A DNA stretch of 58,810 nt from Pedobacter glucosidilyticus DSM 23534 (GCF_000425145.1 NZ_KE384316.1:15405-74214), one strand, 5' to 3'. Shown: positions 19,379 to 28,652, counted from the stretch's first letter. Notes: generated by a model not told the origin, from the letters alone. Made by a program: numbers and translations.

Positions 19379-19954
19379 GAGCCTCGCCGGCGATAGAGGC
19401 GGATAATTATTATCATTAAAGATATTTGAACTAATAGGCTTAACACACAAGACTTTCCAACCTTAGCCGGGTAGTGGCCTCTTTCTTTTCTTGTAATGGC
19501 ATTTTCACACAAGTCTTTCCGGCCTCATAGGCGGCCAACCCTAGCCACTTTTTTCTTGAAAAAAAAGTTGCCAAAAACTCAAGGCTGATGAATATTTGTC
19601 GTTCCGTCTAAATAAATCTTTATCCACAATCCTAAGTGGTGTGAATGGTTTTACTTAATGAAGGTTTCTACAACACCCGTCGGATTGTTTCCCGCTAGTT
19701 CTCTATGATAGTTTATGCAAAAGATTTATTTGCCTCCACTTCCAAATCTTCATAGGCCGTCTTTCGTTCTTCGGAAAGGTTTGTTTAATATTATTGGAAG
19801 TTCCTAAATATCCGCTCTTTAGGGTCTTTCTACTTTCTACTTAATACTTTCATCTCAATACTTCCCCCTTCCCACTCTGTACCCAATATTAAACTTAATC
19901 ACCACTTAACTTGTTGTTAATCTTAATACGCTTACTTTGAAAAAACAACAGTTC

Positions 19955-20059
19955 ATGATACATAGCTATGATGGTTTCTTAATTGCGATAGTGCTATTGG
20001 TGATTATTGTTTTCTACTTCAGTCCTTTTGAATTACGTATAGAGGAAGAAGAAGATTAA
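19955..20059 (+). CDS. Possible small single-span membrane protein (34 aa)
   Basis: An ATG-initiated ORF of 34 codons encodes a short N-terminus (MIHSYDG), one hydrophobic helix (about residues 8-23, LIAIVLLVIIVFYF) and an acidic tail ending EEEED. It ends 10 nt upstream of the ATG of the phosphoesterase gene. The charge pattern resembles known bacterial small membrane proteins, but I recognise no family and see no clear ribosome-binding site. Confidence 0.45.
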   Translation: MIHSYDGFLIAIVLLVIIVFYFSPFELRIEEEED

Positions 20060-20069
20060 AGTGCTAAAT

Positions 20070-20906
20070 ATGCCAAAAAGAGATATAGATATTCTGGTTA
20101 TTTCTGATGTTCATTTAGGTACTTATGGTTGCCACGCCAAAGAACTACTAAAATACTTAAAAAGTGTAAACCCAAAAATTTTAATCCTTAACGGAGATAT
20201 TATTGATATTTGGCAGTTTAGCAAATCTTATTTCCCTGAAGCACACACCAAAGTCATCAGAAAAATTCTAAAATTTGTTACCGATGGCACCCCTGTTTAT
20301 TACCTTACCGGAAATCACGATGAAATGCTGCGTAAGTTTACTGATTTTAATATGGGCGGACTTCAACTTTTAAATAAACTAGTTTTAGAGGTAGACGGAA
20401 CAAAAGCCTGGTTTTTTCATGGCGATATTTTTGATGTAACCATGCAGCACTCTAAATGGTTAGCAAAATTAGGAGCTGTAGGTTATGATACACTTATCCT
20501 CATCAACAGCTTTGTAAATTGGTGCTTGGTAAAAATGGGCAGAAAAAAATATAGTTTCTCACAAAAAATAAAGGCCAGTGTAAAAGAAGCTGTAAAATTT
20601 ATCAATCAGTTTGAAGAGACAGCTGCCGATTTAGCTATCGAGAAAAATTATCAATACGTAGTTTGCGGACATATACACCATGCCGAAATGCGAACAATTA
20701 AAAATGAGAAAGGTGAAGTTGTTTATTTAAACTCTGGTGATTGGGTAGAAAGTTTAACATCTTTAGAATATTGTAACGGTAATTGGAATATTTATAAATA
20801 TGATGGTACCGCTTATACAGAAAAGGAAGAAGACGAGTTTGAAGATACCCAATCTAAAATGGATGTTAAAGAATTATTTAAAAAATTCACACAAAGTGTA
20901 GCTTAA
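20070..20906 (+). CDS. LpxH-like metallophosphoesterase (UDP-2,3-diacylglucosamine diphosphatase family)
   Basis: The 278-residue calcineurin-like enzyme carries the full metal-binding set: ISDVHLG (Asp13, His15), NGDIIDIW (Asp43), TGNHDE (81-84), FHGDIFD and CGHIHHAE. In lipid A synthesis LpxH removes UMP from UDP-diacylglucosamine; this protein is the kind annotated so in Bacteroidota, but substrate specificity is not proven by sequence. An upstream GTG at 20061 is possible; I prefer the ATG. It is followed 60 nt later by a glycosyltransferase. Confidence 0.82.
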   Translation: MPKRDIDILVISDVHLGTYGCHAKELLKYLKSVNPKILILNGDIIDIWQFSKSYFPEAHTKVIRKILKFVTDGTPVYYLTGNHDEMLRKFTDFNMGGLQLLNKLVLEVDGTKAWFFHGDIFDVTMQHSKWLAKLGAVGYDTLILINSFVNWCLVKMGRKKYSFSQKIKASVKEAVKFINQFEETAADLAIEKNYQYVVCGHIHHAEMRTIKNEKGEVVYLNSGDWVESLTSLEYCNGNWNIYKYDGTAYTEKEEDEFEDTQSKMDVKELFKKFTQSVA

Positions 20907-20966
20907 ATTTTATTTTTATCATCTATGAACACGCACTACCCACTACGTTATACCAACTACTAATCT

Positions 20967-21956
20967 ATGAAAATCCTCTATGCTATACAAGGAACCGGAA
21001 ACGGCCATATCAGCCGGGCAAAAGAAATTATACCTTTATTGCAGCAATATGGAGCATTAGATATTCTTGTTAGTGGTACACAAGCCGATATTACTTTGCA
21101 GCAAGAGGTGAAGTATAAGTTTCATGGTTTTAGTTTTGTATTTGGAAAAAAAGGAGGGGTAGACCACTGGAAATCTTATCAAGTGATGAATTTGCGCAGG
21201 TTTTGGAAAGATATGCGTAGTATTCCTTTAAATGATTATGATTTAATCATCAACGATTTTGAGCCCCTAACCGCTTGGGCTTGTAAACTACAAGGTAAGC
21301 GTAGCGTTTCTTTAAGTCATCAAGCTGCTTTTATTTCTGATAAAACTCCTCGTCCGCCTAAAAAAGGTTTATATGCCGAGTGGATTTTAAAATACTACGC
21401 TCCAACAACAGACCATGTAGGATTTCATTTTCAACCCTATGATGATTTCATTTATACTCCAGTTATCAGAAGCGAAATCAGAGCGTTAAACCCTAAAAAT
21501 TTTGGTCATTATACGGTTTACCTTCCCGCTATAGATGATAAAATTCTAGTAAAATATCTCCATCTATTTCCAAAAGTAAGGTGGCATGTATTTAGTAAGC
21601 ATCAAAAAACACCCTATCAATACGCTAATGTTTGGGTAAAGCCCATTACCAATAACGAGTATAATAAAAGTCTAGAAAATTGTGAAGGTTTACTTACCGG
21701 AGGCGGTTTTGAAGGTCCAGCAGAAGCTTTATACTTAGGTAAAAAAGTTTTGTTAGTACCCATGAAATACCAGTTTGAACAAGAGTGTAATGCAGAAGCA
21801 GCTCGGTTAATGGGAGTACCTGTTGTTCATGATATCAATAAAAAATTTATTTCTTATTTAGATACTTGGATAAAAGAAGACTTTAAAATTAATGTAGATT
21901 TTCCTAACCAAACCGCTGCTATAGTAGAAAAAGTGGTGAATACCTATAAGCAGTAA
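20967..21956 (+). CDS. GT28/MurG-like glycosyltransferase
   Basis: The 329-residue GT-B protein starts KILYAIQGTGNGHISRA, the glycine-histidine loop of MurG/UGT-like enzymes. It has a C-terminal donor site TGGGFEGPAEALYLGKKVL followed by PMKYQFEQECNA. It is common next to LpxH-like genes in this phylum, which hints at a lipid-linked acceptor. The exact donor and acceptor are unknown. Confidence 0.8.
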   Translation: MKILYAIQGTGNGHISRAKEIIPLLQQYGALDILVSGTQADITLQQEVKYKFHGFSFVFGKKGGVDHWKSYQVMNLRRFWKDMRSIPLNDYDLIINDFEPLTAWACKLQGKRSVSLSHQAAFISDKTPRPPKKGLYAEWILKYYAPTTDHVGFHFQPYDDFIYTPVIRSEIRALNPKNFGHYTVYLPAIDDKILVKYLHLFPKVRWHVFSKHQKTPYQYANVWVKPITNNEYNKSLENCEGLLTGGGFEGPAEALYLGKKVLLVPMKYQFEQECNAEAARLMGVPVVHDINKKFISYLDTWIKEDFKINVDFPNQTAAIVEKVVNTYKQ

Positions 21957-21974
21957 ATCTTAGGGCTAAATAAT

Positions 21975-21982
21975 TATATTTG
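21975..21982 (+). promoter_or_regulatory. Candidate -7 element for the 21988 membrane protein gene
   Basis: TATATTTG fits TAnnTTTG but lies only 5 nt before the ATG, so transcription from it would give a leaderless or nearly leaderless message. No -33 TTTG is visible at the right distance. Confidence 0.3.
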
Positions 21983-21987
21983 CACTA

Positions 21988-22962
21988 ATGATAGGGCAAT
22001 TTAAAAGCTTAAGTTTTATTAACCTGTTTGTTTTATTTTTTCTGGTTTTTACACTAAGAATAGGTTTGTACGTTCAATTACCAGAAAATATCAATACCGG
22101 TTTTTCAGAATTAGCCAACCGTTTATTAATATCACAAGACAATTTATTGACTCCATTTACCAATATCACGCTTGCAGGCTTAGTGGTATTTGTACAGGCG
22201 TTATGGTTTAACAGAATTGTAAATAACTTTAATATTATAGGAAAATCAACATTTTTACCAGCATTGGTTTATGTGGTCTCTTCTAGTATTTTTACGCCTT
22301 TTTTATTCCTGTCTCCGCCACTAGTTTGTAATTTTTTTTTGTTATTTATATTGTACCGCATACTGTCATCAGTTAAAGATACAGCTTTTGTAGCCATCAT
22401 GTTTGATTTAGGATTGGCAACCGCAGTAGCAACCATTTTTTATTTTCCTTTCATAGGGATGATATTATTGCTGTGGATAGTCCTACTTATTTTTAGACCT
22501 TTCAACTGGCGAGAATGGATATCAATTTTGATAGGATATTTCACCATTATTTTTTTACTCGGTGTTTATTATTATTGGAACGATAAACTGGCAGCATTTT
22601 ATGCCATCTGGACACCCTTAACAGAAGCGTTCCCTATCTTTGTTAAAATTCAGCTTCAAGATTATATTGTATTATTACCCATTTCTATTGGTTTGTTGCT
22701 AGGTTTTTATCATCTCAGAGAAAATTTTTTCAAGAGTTTTGTACAGGTAAGAAAAACCTTCCAACTCCTGTTTTTTGTTTTCATCATAGCTACATTTACT
22801 TTTTACCTTAAACCAGATTATCGCATCAATCATTTTCATTTGGCTGTAATATCTGTTTCAACTTTACTAGCATATTATTTTTTGCATGCAAATAAAAAAT
22901 GGTTTTACGAGCCTCTTTTCTTATGTATCATTGGTTTTATTGTTTATTTCCAGTTTGTGTAA
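21988..22962 (+). CDS. Polytopic membrane protein of unknown function (DUF6427-like)
   Basis: The 324-residue product has about nine hydrophobic helices and few charged loops. Features include SQDNLLTPFTNI after the first helix and IFRPFNWREWISILIGY in the middle. It resembles the uncharacterised Bacteroidota DUF6427 group; I am not certain of that assignment. It precedes purQ by 131 nt with a candidate promoter between, so it is probably not in the purQ operon. No enzymatic motif is visible. Confidence 0.7.
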   Translation: MIGQFKSLSFINLFVLFFLVFTLRIGLYVQLPENINTGFSELANRLLISQDNLLTPFTNITLAGLVVFVQALWFNRIVNNFNIIGKSTFLPALVYVVSSSIFTPFLFLSPPLVCNFFLLFILYRILSSVKDTAFVAIMFDLGLATAVATIFYFPFIGMILLLWIVLLIFRPFNWREWISILIGYFTIIFLLGVYYYWNDKLAAFYAIWTPLTEAFPIFVKIQLQDYIVLLPISIGLLLGFYHLRENFFKSFVQVRKTFQLLFFVFIIATFTFYLKPDYRINHFHLAVISVSTLLAYYFLHANKKWFYEPLFLCIIGFIVYFQFV

Positions 22963-23016
22963 CAGGGCTTTAACTTTTTTTAACAGATAGTCGGCCAAAT
23001 AAAATCAAAATTTAGT

Positions 23017-23024
23017 TAGTTTTG
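23017..23024 (+). promoter_or_regulatory. Candidate -7 element for purQ
   Basis: TAGTTTTG fits TAnnTTTG and leaves a leader of about 65 nt before purQ. A small hairpin (AGGCT-GTTTT-AGCCT) lies in that leader at about 23062-23076. No purine riboswitch is recognisable. Confidence 0.4.
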
Positions 23025-23093
23025 CTAGCAAGTATATTCACTTAATAATTTTTAAAATCTGTAGGCTGTTTTAGCCTGATAATCAAAAGAAAA

Positions 23094-23786
23094 ATGAAAG
23101 TTGGCGTAGTAGTTTTCCCGGGTTCAAACTGTGATCAGGATTTAATTTATGTTTTCGATAAAATTCTTGGACAAGAAGTAGTTCCTTTATGGCATAAAGA
23201 CCACGATTTACAAAATGTAGATTTTATAGCCTTACCCGGCGGTTTCTCTTTTGGTGATTACTTACGCTCTGGTGCCATTGCTCGTTTTTCTCCTATCATG
23301 CAAGAAGTTATTGCTTTTGCAAATAAAGGAGGTTATGTAATGGGTATTTGTAACGGCTTCCAAATTTTAACAGAAGCAGGTTTATTGCCAGGTGGTTTAC
23401 TACACAATACCAACAGAAAGTTCATCTGTAAAAATGTTTACCTAAAAGCGCAAACGCAAAACTCTTTGGTAACGTCGGCAATAGCTTCAAACCAAGTTTT
23501 AAATATTCCAATAGCACATGGCGAAGGTAATTTTTACGCTCATGCTGATGAACTAAAAAGGTTAAATGATAACGACCAAGTGCTATTTAGATATTGCGAT
23601 GCCGCAGGGAATATCACAGAGGAAGCCAATCCTAATGGTTCTATAGAAAACATTGCTGGTGTTTGTAATGCTAGTAGAAACGTTTTTGGCATGATGCCGC
23701 ATCCAGAAAGAGCCGCTGATGCTATCTTAGGAAATCAAGACGGTTTGCCTTTATTTGAATCTATCTTAAAAATGGTAAATGCTTAA
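23094..23786 (+). CDS. purQ: Phosphoribosylformylglycinamidine synthase, glutaminase subunit
   Basis: The 230-residue class I glutamine amidotransferase supplies ammonia for the fourth step of purine synthesis. The nucleophile Cys86 lies in GICNGFQIL. The GGFSFGDYLRSGAIARFSP segment is specific to PurQ, and MMPHPERA carries the catalytic His and Glu. It is a stand-alone subunit, so separate purL and purS are expected elsewhere. Its stop overlaps the coaX start by one base. Confidence 0.95.
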   Translation: MKVGVVVFPGSNCDQDLIYVFDKILGQEVVPLWHKDHDLQNVDFIALPGGFSFGDYLRSGAIARFSPIMQEVIAFANKGGYVMGICNGFQILTEAGLLPGGLLHNTNRKFICKNVYLKAQTQNSLVTSAIASNQVLNIPIAHGEGNFYAHADELKRLNDNDQVLFRYCDAAGNITEEANPNGSIENIAGVCNASRNVFGMMPHPERAADAILGNQDGLPLFESILKMVNA

Positions 23787-24514
23787 TGGCTAACCTAGTC
23801 ATAGATACTGGTAATACATTTACAAAAATTGCAGTTTTTGAGCATGACAAATTAGTATCTATTACAAAAGTAGCACAGCTTAACGAAGAAGATTTGAAAG
23901 CGATAGTACAAAAGCATGCTATCAAAAAACTTATTTATGCTTCGGTAAAACAAGATTTTGATTTTAAATTGGCTATTCCTGTTTTAAAATTTAACCATCA
24001 AACTAAAATTCCTATCCAAAATAGGTATCAAACACCAGAGACATTAGGTTTGGATAGGCTAGCAGCAGTAATAGGAGCAAGCCATTTATATAAAAGTACA
24101 GATATTCTAGTAATTGATGCAGGCACTTGCATTACTTACGACTTTATTAATAAACAACAAGAATATAAAGGAGGAAGCATCTCTCCGGGTTTGCAAATGC
24201 GCTTTAAAGCCATGCATGCCTTCACAGGAAAATTACCTTTAGTAACTTTAGGTGAAAATACCGATATTTTTTATGGGGTTTCAACAAACGAAGCTCTACA
24301 AAGTGGCGTTATAAACGGATTGATTTTTGAAGTTTCAGGATATATACAACACTATTTAAATCTAAACCCTGAAACTAAAATTATACTATGTGGCGGTGAT
24401 GCATCGTTTTTTGATACTAGATTGAAAAATAGCATCTTTGCCCACCAAATACTAACAGAACCGGATTTGGTTTTGATAGGTTTAAATAAGGTTGTTAACT
24501 ATCAGCATGATTAA
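23786..24514 (+). CDS. coaX: Type III pantothenate kinase
   Basis: The 242-residue ASKHA-fold enzyme phosphorylates pantothenate in coenzyme A synthesis. Motifs seen are DTGNTFTK (7-14, phosphate 1), ETLGLDRLAA, IDAGTCITYDF (phosphate 2) and GGSISPGLQMRFKAM. Length is typical. It overlaps purQ by one base and the following beta-barrel gene by 8 nt. Confidence 0.95.
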   Translation: MANLVIDTGNTFTKIAVFEHDKLVSITKVAQLNEEDLKAIVQKHAIKKLIYASVKQDFDFKLAIPVLKFNHQTKIPIQNRYQTPETLGLDRLAAVIGASHLYKSTDILVIDAGTCITYDFINKQQEYKGGSISPGLQMRFKAMHAFTGKLPLVTLGENTDIFYGVSTNEALQSGVINGLIFEVSGYIQHYLNLNPETKIILCGGDASFFDTRLKNSIFAHQILTEPDLVLIGLNKVVNYQHD

Positions 24515-25799
24515 AACTCAAAAATATTTATTAATAGTTACCATAATGGTAGCTTTTACTTTTACAGCTCTTGCGCAATCCACCATAAATTCTCCGTATT
24601 CGCAATACGGATTAGGTAACTTAACAGGAACTTATCTCCCTCAAAATAAAGGAATGGGTAATTTATCAGCCGCAGTAAGTTACTTTGGAGGATACAGCAA
24701 TATCAACCTTAATAATCCAGCGTCTTACTCCAAAATAAGATTAACCACCTTTGATATTGGTGTAGGCTCTAATATCCAAACCTTAAAAAAAGGTTCAGCT
24801 ACAGACAATAGTTTCAATGCTATGCTAAAGCACTTGGTTATAGCAGTTCCGGTAAGTAAAAAGTCTGCGGTAAGTTTTGGCTTACTCCCTTACAGCAATT
24901 TTGGATACACTTACACCACGCCAGGCGTTATAGACACAATCAATATTAATTATCTATACAACGGAGAAGGCGGGTTGTCAAAAGCCTATTTAGGATATGG
25001 CTTTGGATTAGGAAAAAACTTAAACTTTGGAGCTAACTTGTCTTACTTATTTGGCAGTTTGAAAGATGCCCGTTCTACAGAATATCAAAATGTGGCTACT
25101 TTCTATAACTCCAGAACAGAAAACAGAAATGGTATAGGAGGTTTAACCCTTGATTTGGGTCTACAATATTTAGCATCCATAAATGAAAAAACAACCCTAA
25201 CCATAGGATACAATACCTCATTAAAATCTTCTTTAAATACCAATAATACCACTAGTACTTTCACTTATATTACCAATATCGCTACAGATGATGAGTTTAA
25301 AATTGATACCATTTCTTCTGTTTTAGACCGTGAGGGAGAAATTAACTTACCTGCTTCACATACGCTTGGTATTTCATTGATGAAAGAAAATAAATGGCTT
25401 ATTGGTGCCGATTTTAGAATGTCTAACTGGTCTAATTATCGTATCAACGGTAATAACCCAAATCTTAATAATACTTGGGGGGTATCAGTTGGTGGGGTAA
25501 TAGTACCTAATATCAATGCAGTAACCAATTATCTTAAATTGATGGACTATCGTTTTGGAATTAATTACGATAAATCTTACGTAAAAATTAATAATACCGA
25601 AATAGATGTTAAAAGTATTAATGTAGGTTTAGGTTTGCCGTTGGTATCTAACAGATCTGCATTTTATAAAATAAACGTATCTGCCGAGATTGGAAGCAGA
25701 GGCACTTTAGATAATAACCTAATCAAAGAGAACTTTTATAACATTAATTTAGGTTTTACCATCAACGATAGGTGGTTCCAAAAATATAAATACGACTAA
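24507..25799 (+). CDS. Outer-membrane beta-barrel protein of unknown function
   Basis: The 430-residue protein has a signal peptide (about 1-20, ending TALAQS) followed by SPYSQYGLGNL and a long run of alternating aromatic/hydrophobic strands. It looks like an OmpP1/FadL-type or related barrel, though I cannot fix the family. I start at ATG 24507 (MIKTQKYLL), which overlaps the coaX stop. It sits between coaX and lptC with 2 nt to lptC, suggesting an envelope role. Transport substrate is unknown. Confidence 0.72.
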   Translation: MIKTQKYLLIVTIMVAFTFTALAQSTINSPYSQYGLGNLTGTYLPQNKGMGNLSAAVSYFGGYSNINLNNPASYSKIRLTTFDIGVGSNIQTLKKGSATDNSFNAMLKHLVIAVPVSKKSAVSFGLLPYSNFGYTYTTPGVIDTININYLYNGEGGLSKAYLGYGFGLGKNLNFGANLSYLFGSLKDARSTEYQNVATFYNSRTENRNGIGGLTLDLGLQYLASINEKTTLTIGYNTSLKSSLNTNNTTSTFTYITNIATDDEFKIDTISSVLDREGEINLPASHTLGISLMKENKWLIGADFRMSNWSNYRINGNNPNLNNTWGVSVGGVIVPNINAVTNYLKLMDYRFGINYDKSYVKINNTEIDVKSINVGLGLPLVSNRSAFYKINVSAEIGSRGTLDNNLIKENFYNINLGFTINDRWFQKYKYD

Positions 25800-25801
25800 A
25801 A

Positions 25802-26377
25802 ATGCTAGGCAGAATTTCGTCTTTTCTGTTTATAGGTGTGTTAGGCTTTTTTTTATCAGCTTGTGATAGTGATTTAAACGCAGCCAAATCTATTGATTTA
25901 GATGAAAACGTTCAGGTTGAAACCACCAAAGGAGCTGAAATTATTTATAGCGATTCTGCAAAAGTAAAAGCTAAACTAAAAGCGCCTATTTTATTGCATT
26001 TTAAAGCAGCAAAACCTTATTACGAAATGCCAAAAGGTATTGATGTTGTTTTTTTTGATGAAAATCTTAAGCCTACAAGTACCGTTACTTCTGATTATGC
26101 TATTAGAAGAGAACATGAAAAAACAGTAGAATTACGCAAAAATGTTGTCGCTAAAAATATGAAAGGCGAGACATTTAAATCAGAAGAGCTGTTTTGGGAC
26201 GAGAATACTAAGAAATTCTACTCAAACCAAGTCGTAAATATCAACACCGGTCAAGCAACTATTTCTGGTACTAGTTTTTGGGCATTAGAAGACTTTAGCT
26301 ATTATGAAATTAAGCAAGGTAGCGGCCCCATACAGTTTAATACCGATTTGGATAGCACCGCAACCACAAAGCCTTAA
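25802..26377 (+). CDS. lptC: LPS-export periplasmic protein LptC-like lipoprotein
   Basis: The 191-residue protein has a lipoprotein signal (LGFFLSAC-D, Cys at about 21) and an OstA/LptC beta-jellyroll region with alternating strands (about residues 40-165). It includes DYAIRREHEKTVELRKNVV and GETFKSEELFWDE, typical of Bacteroidota LptC. LptC links the LptBFG ABC transporter to the periplasmic LPS bridge. A lipid anchor instead of a transmembrane helix is usual in this phylum. It lies directly after the beta-barrel gene. Confidence 0.85.
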   Translation: MLGRISSFLFIGVLGFFLSACDSDLNAAKSIDLDENVQVETTKGAEIIYSDSAKVKAKLKAPILLHFKAAKPYYEMPKGIDVVFFDENLKPTSTVTSDYAIRREHEKTVELRKNVVAKNMKGETFKSEELFWDENTKKFYSNQVVNINTGQATISGTSFWALEDFSYYEIKQGSGPIQFNTDLDSTATTKP

Positions 26378-26415
26378 ATAATACCGAAATAGCCAAACAA
26401 AGCCAATAAATAAAA

Positions 26416-26447
26416 TTTGCGCATTAATTACTGAAATTTGTATCTTG
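26416..26447 (+). promoter_or_regulatory. Weak candidate promoter for the PPIase gene
   Basis: TTTG (26416-26419), 21 nt, then TATCTTG (26441-26447), one T short of the TAnnTTTG consensus. It would start transcription about 30 nt before the ATG at 26482. Confidence 0.3.
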
Positions 26448-26481
26448 CGCCCTCTAAAATTTAAAAAAAAGAAAGAATCAT

Positions 26482-28584
26482 ATGGGAATCATGGGTTTTT
26501 TGCGTAACCGAGCTGGTGCAATTATTATTATAGCCATAGGTTTAGCAATTGTAGCATTTCTTTTAAGTGATGCAATAAGAAGCGGAAGTGGGTTTATAGC
26601 TGATGCACAAAGTGAGATAGGTGTAATAGACGGAGAAAAAATTTCTTACACCGAGTTTAATGAGCGTGTAGAACAAAATTCTCAACAGTTTAAAGCACAA
26701 ATGGGCGGTAATTTAAATGCTCAAATGCAGTCTTATGTAGTAGAAAACACTTGGAATCAAATGATGTCTTCGGTAATTTTGAAAAAACAAACCGAGAAAT
26801 TAGGCATAGCTGTAGGAAATACCGAATTATTTAACATCATGTTTGATAATCCTACTCAGCAAATGCAGCAAATTTTTACCAATCCAGAAACGGGTGCTTT
26901 TGATAGAAATACAGCTATCAACTCAAGAAAAAGTGCTGGTACAGATCCCACAGGTCAGTTAGAAAAGCAATGGCTAGCTTTAGAAGAAAGTGTGGAGCAA
27001 GAGCGTATCAACCAAAAATATTTAAGCCTTATTAAAAATGGGGTTTATGCAAACTCGCTAGATGCTAAAGATGATTATACCAACAGAAACAAACTGGTTA
27101 AGTTTGATTATGTAGTTTTAGATTACGCCTCTATACCAGCAAATCAGGTAAAGTTAACTGATGCAGATTACCAAGAGTATTACGATAAAAACAAATTCAA
27201 ATTCAAAAACAGAACAGAAACCAGAACATTTGAGTATGTTTCTTTTGATGCTTCACCATCTAAACAAGATACTTTAGAAGCAAAAGCAAAAATTGATAAA
27301 ATTACCGAAGGCTTAAGAACCAGCACTAATGATTCTCTTTTTGTTGCCATCAATGCGGATACTAAAATGCCTTTGACTTATCAAAAGAAAGGTGCTTTAG
27401 AACCAGCATTAGACTCTGTCATGTTTACAGCTCCTAAAGGTTACATTTATGGGCCTTATTTCTCTGGTAATGCTTATAAAGTAGCTAAGTTAATAGATAC
27501 TAGAGTTGGTCCAGACTCTGTGAAAGCTCGTCATATTTTAATCAATCCAGCTACAGAAGGTGGCGTTGATAAAGCTCAAGCAAAAGCAGATTCTATCAGA
27601 AATCTAATCGCTAAAGGCGCTGATTTTGCAAAATTAGCTAAAGAGTTTGGTACAGACGGTTCTAAAGATTCTGGTGGCGATTTAGGTACTTTTGGTCGTG
27701 GTGCTATGGTACCAGCCTTTGAAGATGCCGTTTTCGGAGCTAGTGTTGGTCAGTTAATGACGATCAAAACACAATTTGGTGTTCATGTTATCGAGGTACA
27801 AAAGCAAATAGGTTCTTCTAAAGTAGTAAAAGTTGCTGTTGTAGATAAAGCCTTAGCGCCAAGCTCTCAAACAGAACAAGCAGCTTACCAAAAGGCACAA
27901 TCCTTCTTAAGCGAAGTAAGCAATCTAAAAGAATTTGAAGCAGCAGCACAGGCTAAGAAAATTAATAAATTAGTGGGCGAAGATGTAGGGCCTTTACAAG
28001 CTAGCATCCCAGGTTTAGAAGATGCCAGAAGCCTAGTTCGTTGGGTTTATACTGCAGATAAAGGCGATGTTTCTAAAGAAATTTTTGATATTGGTGATAA
28101 ATATGTAATTGCTGTATTAACTAAAATTAAGCCAGAAGGAACATTGGCTCTGGAAGATGTTAAAAAGCAAATAGAGCCAGCTGTACAAAATATGGTTAAA
28201 GCAAGAATGCTAAAAGAAAAAGCAGACAAAGCTTTACAAGGAGCTTCTTCTTTAGCTCAGGTAGCTCAAAAATTAGCTAAAGCTGTTACTCCTGTAGAAA
28301 ACATTGTATTCGCAAATCCAGTAATACCAGGCTTATCTCAAGAAAATAAAGTTGTAGGTTCTATTTTTGGCGCACAGCCAGGTAAATTATCTACAGCTAT
28401 TGAAGGCGAAGCTGGGGTTTATATTTTCACAGTTAAAGGCTTTACCAATCCTCCGCCATTTAAAGATGTAGCTAAAGTTAAAGAACAAGTAATGCAAACA
28501 CTTTCTCAGCAAGTAGATGGTGCTGTATTTGAAGTGTTAAAAGAAAAAGCAAAGGTTAAAGATTTTAGAGCAAAATTCTATTAA
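26482..28584 (+). CDS. PpiD/SurA-like membrane-anchored peptidyl-prolyl isomerase
   Basis: The 700-residue protein has one N-terminal membrane helix (about 12-31) and a SurA_N-like helical region (about 40-200). A parvulin domain lies at about 345-445 (VKARHILINP, GADFAKLAKEFGTDGS, GGDLGTFGRGAMVPAFEDA, FGVHVIEV), followed by a degenerate second parvulin-like region. PpiD-type chaperones sit in the inner membrane and help periplasmic and outer-membrane proteins fold. Position after the beta-barrel and lptC genes fits that job. An intrinsic terminator follows. Confidence 0.92.
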   Translation: MGIMGFLRNRAGAIIIIAIGLAIVAFLLSDAIRSGSGFIADAQSEIGVIDGEKISYTEFNERVEQNSQQFKAQMGGNLNAQMQSYVVENTWNQMMSSVILKKQTEKLGIAVGNTELFNIMFDNPTQQMQQIFTNPETGAFDRNTAINSRKSAGTDPTGQLEKQWLALEESVEQERINQKYLSLIKNGVYANSLDAKDDYTNRNKLVKFDYVVLDYASIPANQVKLTDADYQEYYDKNKFKFKNRTETRTFEYVSFDASPSKQDTLEAKAKIDKITEGLRTSTNDSLFVAINADTKMPLTYQKKGALEPALDSVMFTAPKGYIYGPYFSGNAYKVAKLIDTRVGPDSVKARHILINPATEGGVDKAQAKADSIRNLIAKGADFAKLAKEFGTDGSKDSGGDLGTFGRGAMVPAFEDAVFGASVGQLMTIKTQFGVHVIEVQKQIGSSKVVKVAVVDKALAPSSQTEQAAYQKAQSFLSEVSNLKEFEAAAQAKKINKLVGEDVGPLQASIPGLEDARSLVRWVYTADKGDVSKEIFDIGDKYVIAVLTKIKPEGTLALEDVKKQIEPAVQNMVKARMLKEKADKALQGASSLAQVAQKLAKAVTPVENIVFANPVIPGLSQENKVVGSIFGAQPGKLSTAIEGEAGVYIFTVKGFTNPPPFKDVAKVKEQVMQTLSQQVDGAVFEVLKEKAKVKDFRAKFY

Positions 28585-28606
28585 TGCTTAGCCAATAAAT
28601 TTTATG

Positions 28607-28641
28607 ACCGGAGTCTGTGAAAAATAGGCTCCGGTTTTTTT
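28607..28641 (+). terminator. Intrinsic terminator after the PPIase gene
   Basis: ACCGGAGTCT (28607-28616) pairs with AGGCTCCGGT (28626-28635) with one G-U wobble and a 9-nt loop, followed by TTTTTTA. It lies 23 nt after the stop codon. Confidence 0.8.
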
Positions 28642-28652
28642 ATTTTTACACT

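Larger units (their letters stand above)
18560..19860. repeat. Gene-free repeat cluster with several copies of one dispersed element
   Basis: The 1.4-kb gap 18519-19954 holds no credible gene except the small ORF at its end. Blocks recur in order: TTTCCGGCCTCATAGGCGGCC at 18646 and 19517 (and inverted near 660), TCTTCATAGGCCGTCTTTCGT near 18941 and 19747, AAGGCTGATGAATATTTGT near 18763 and 19581, and CTAAATATCTACTCTTTAGG-like tracts near 18990 and 19805. The section 19153-19612 is the inverted counterpart of 1-335, and 18631-18782 of about 540-700. Hairpins sit at 18673-18700, 19353-19378 and about 19547-19568. I read it as a mosaic of non-coding elements, not a decayed gene. Confidence 0.7.

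Noticed and set aside
18519-19954. Decayed transposon or insertion sequence
   Set aside because: No transposase fragment, terminal inverted repeats or target duplications could be seen; blocks recur as a mosaic and not as one element.
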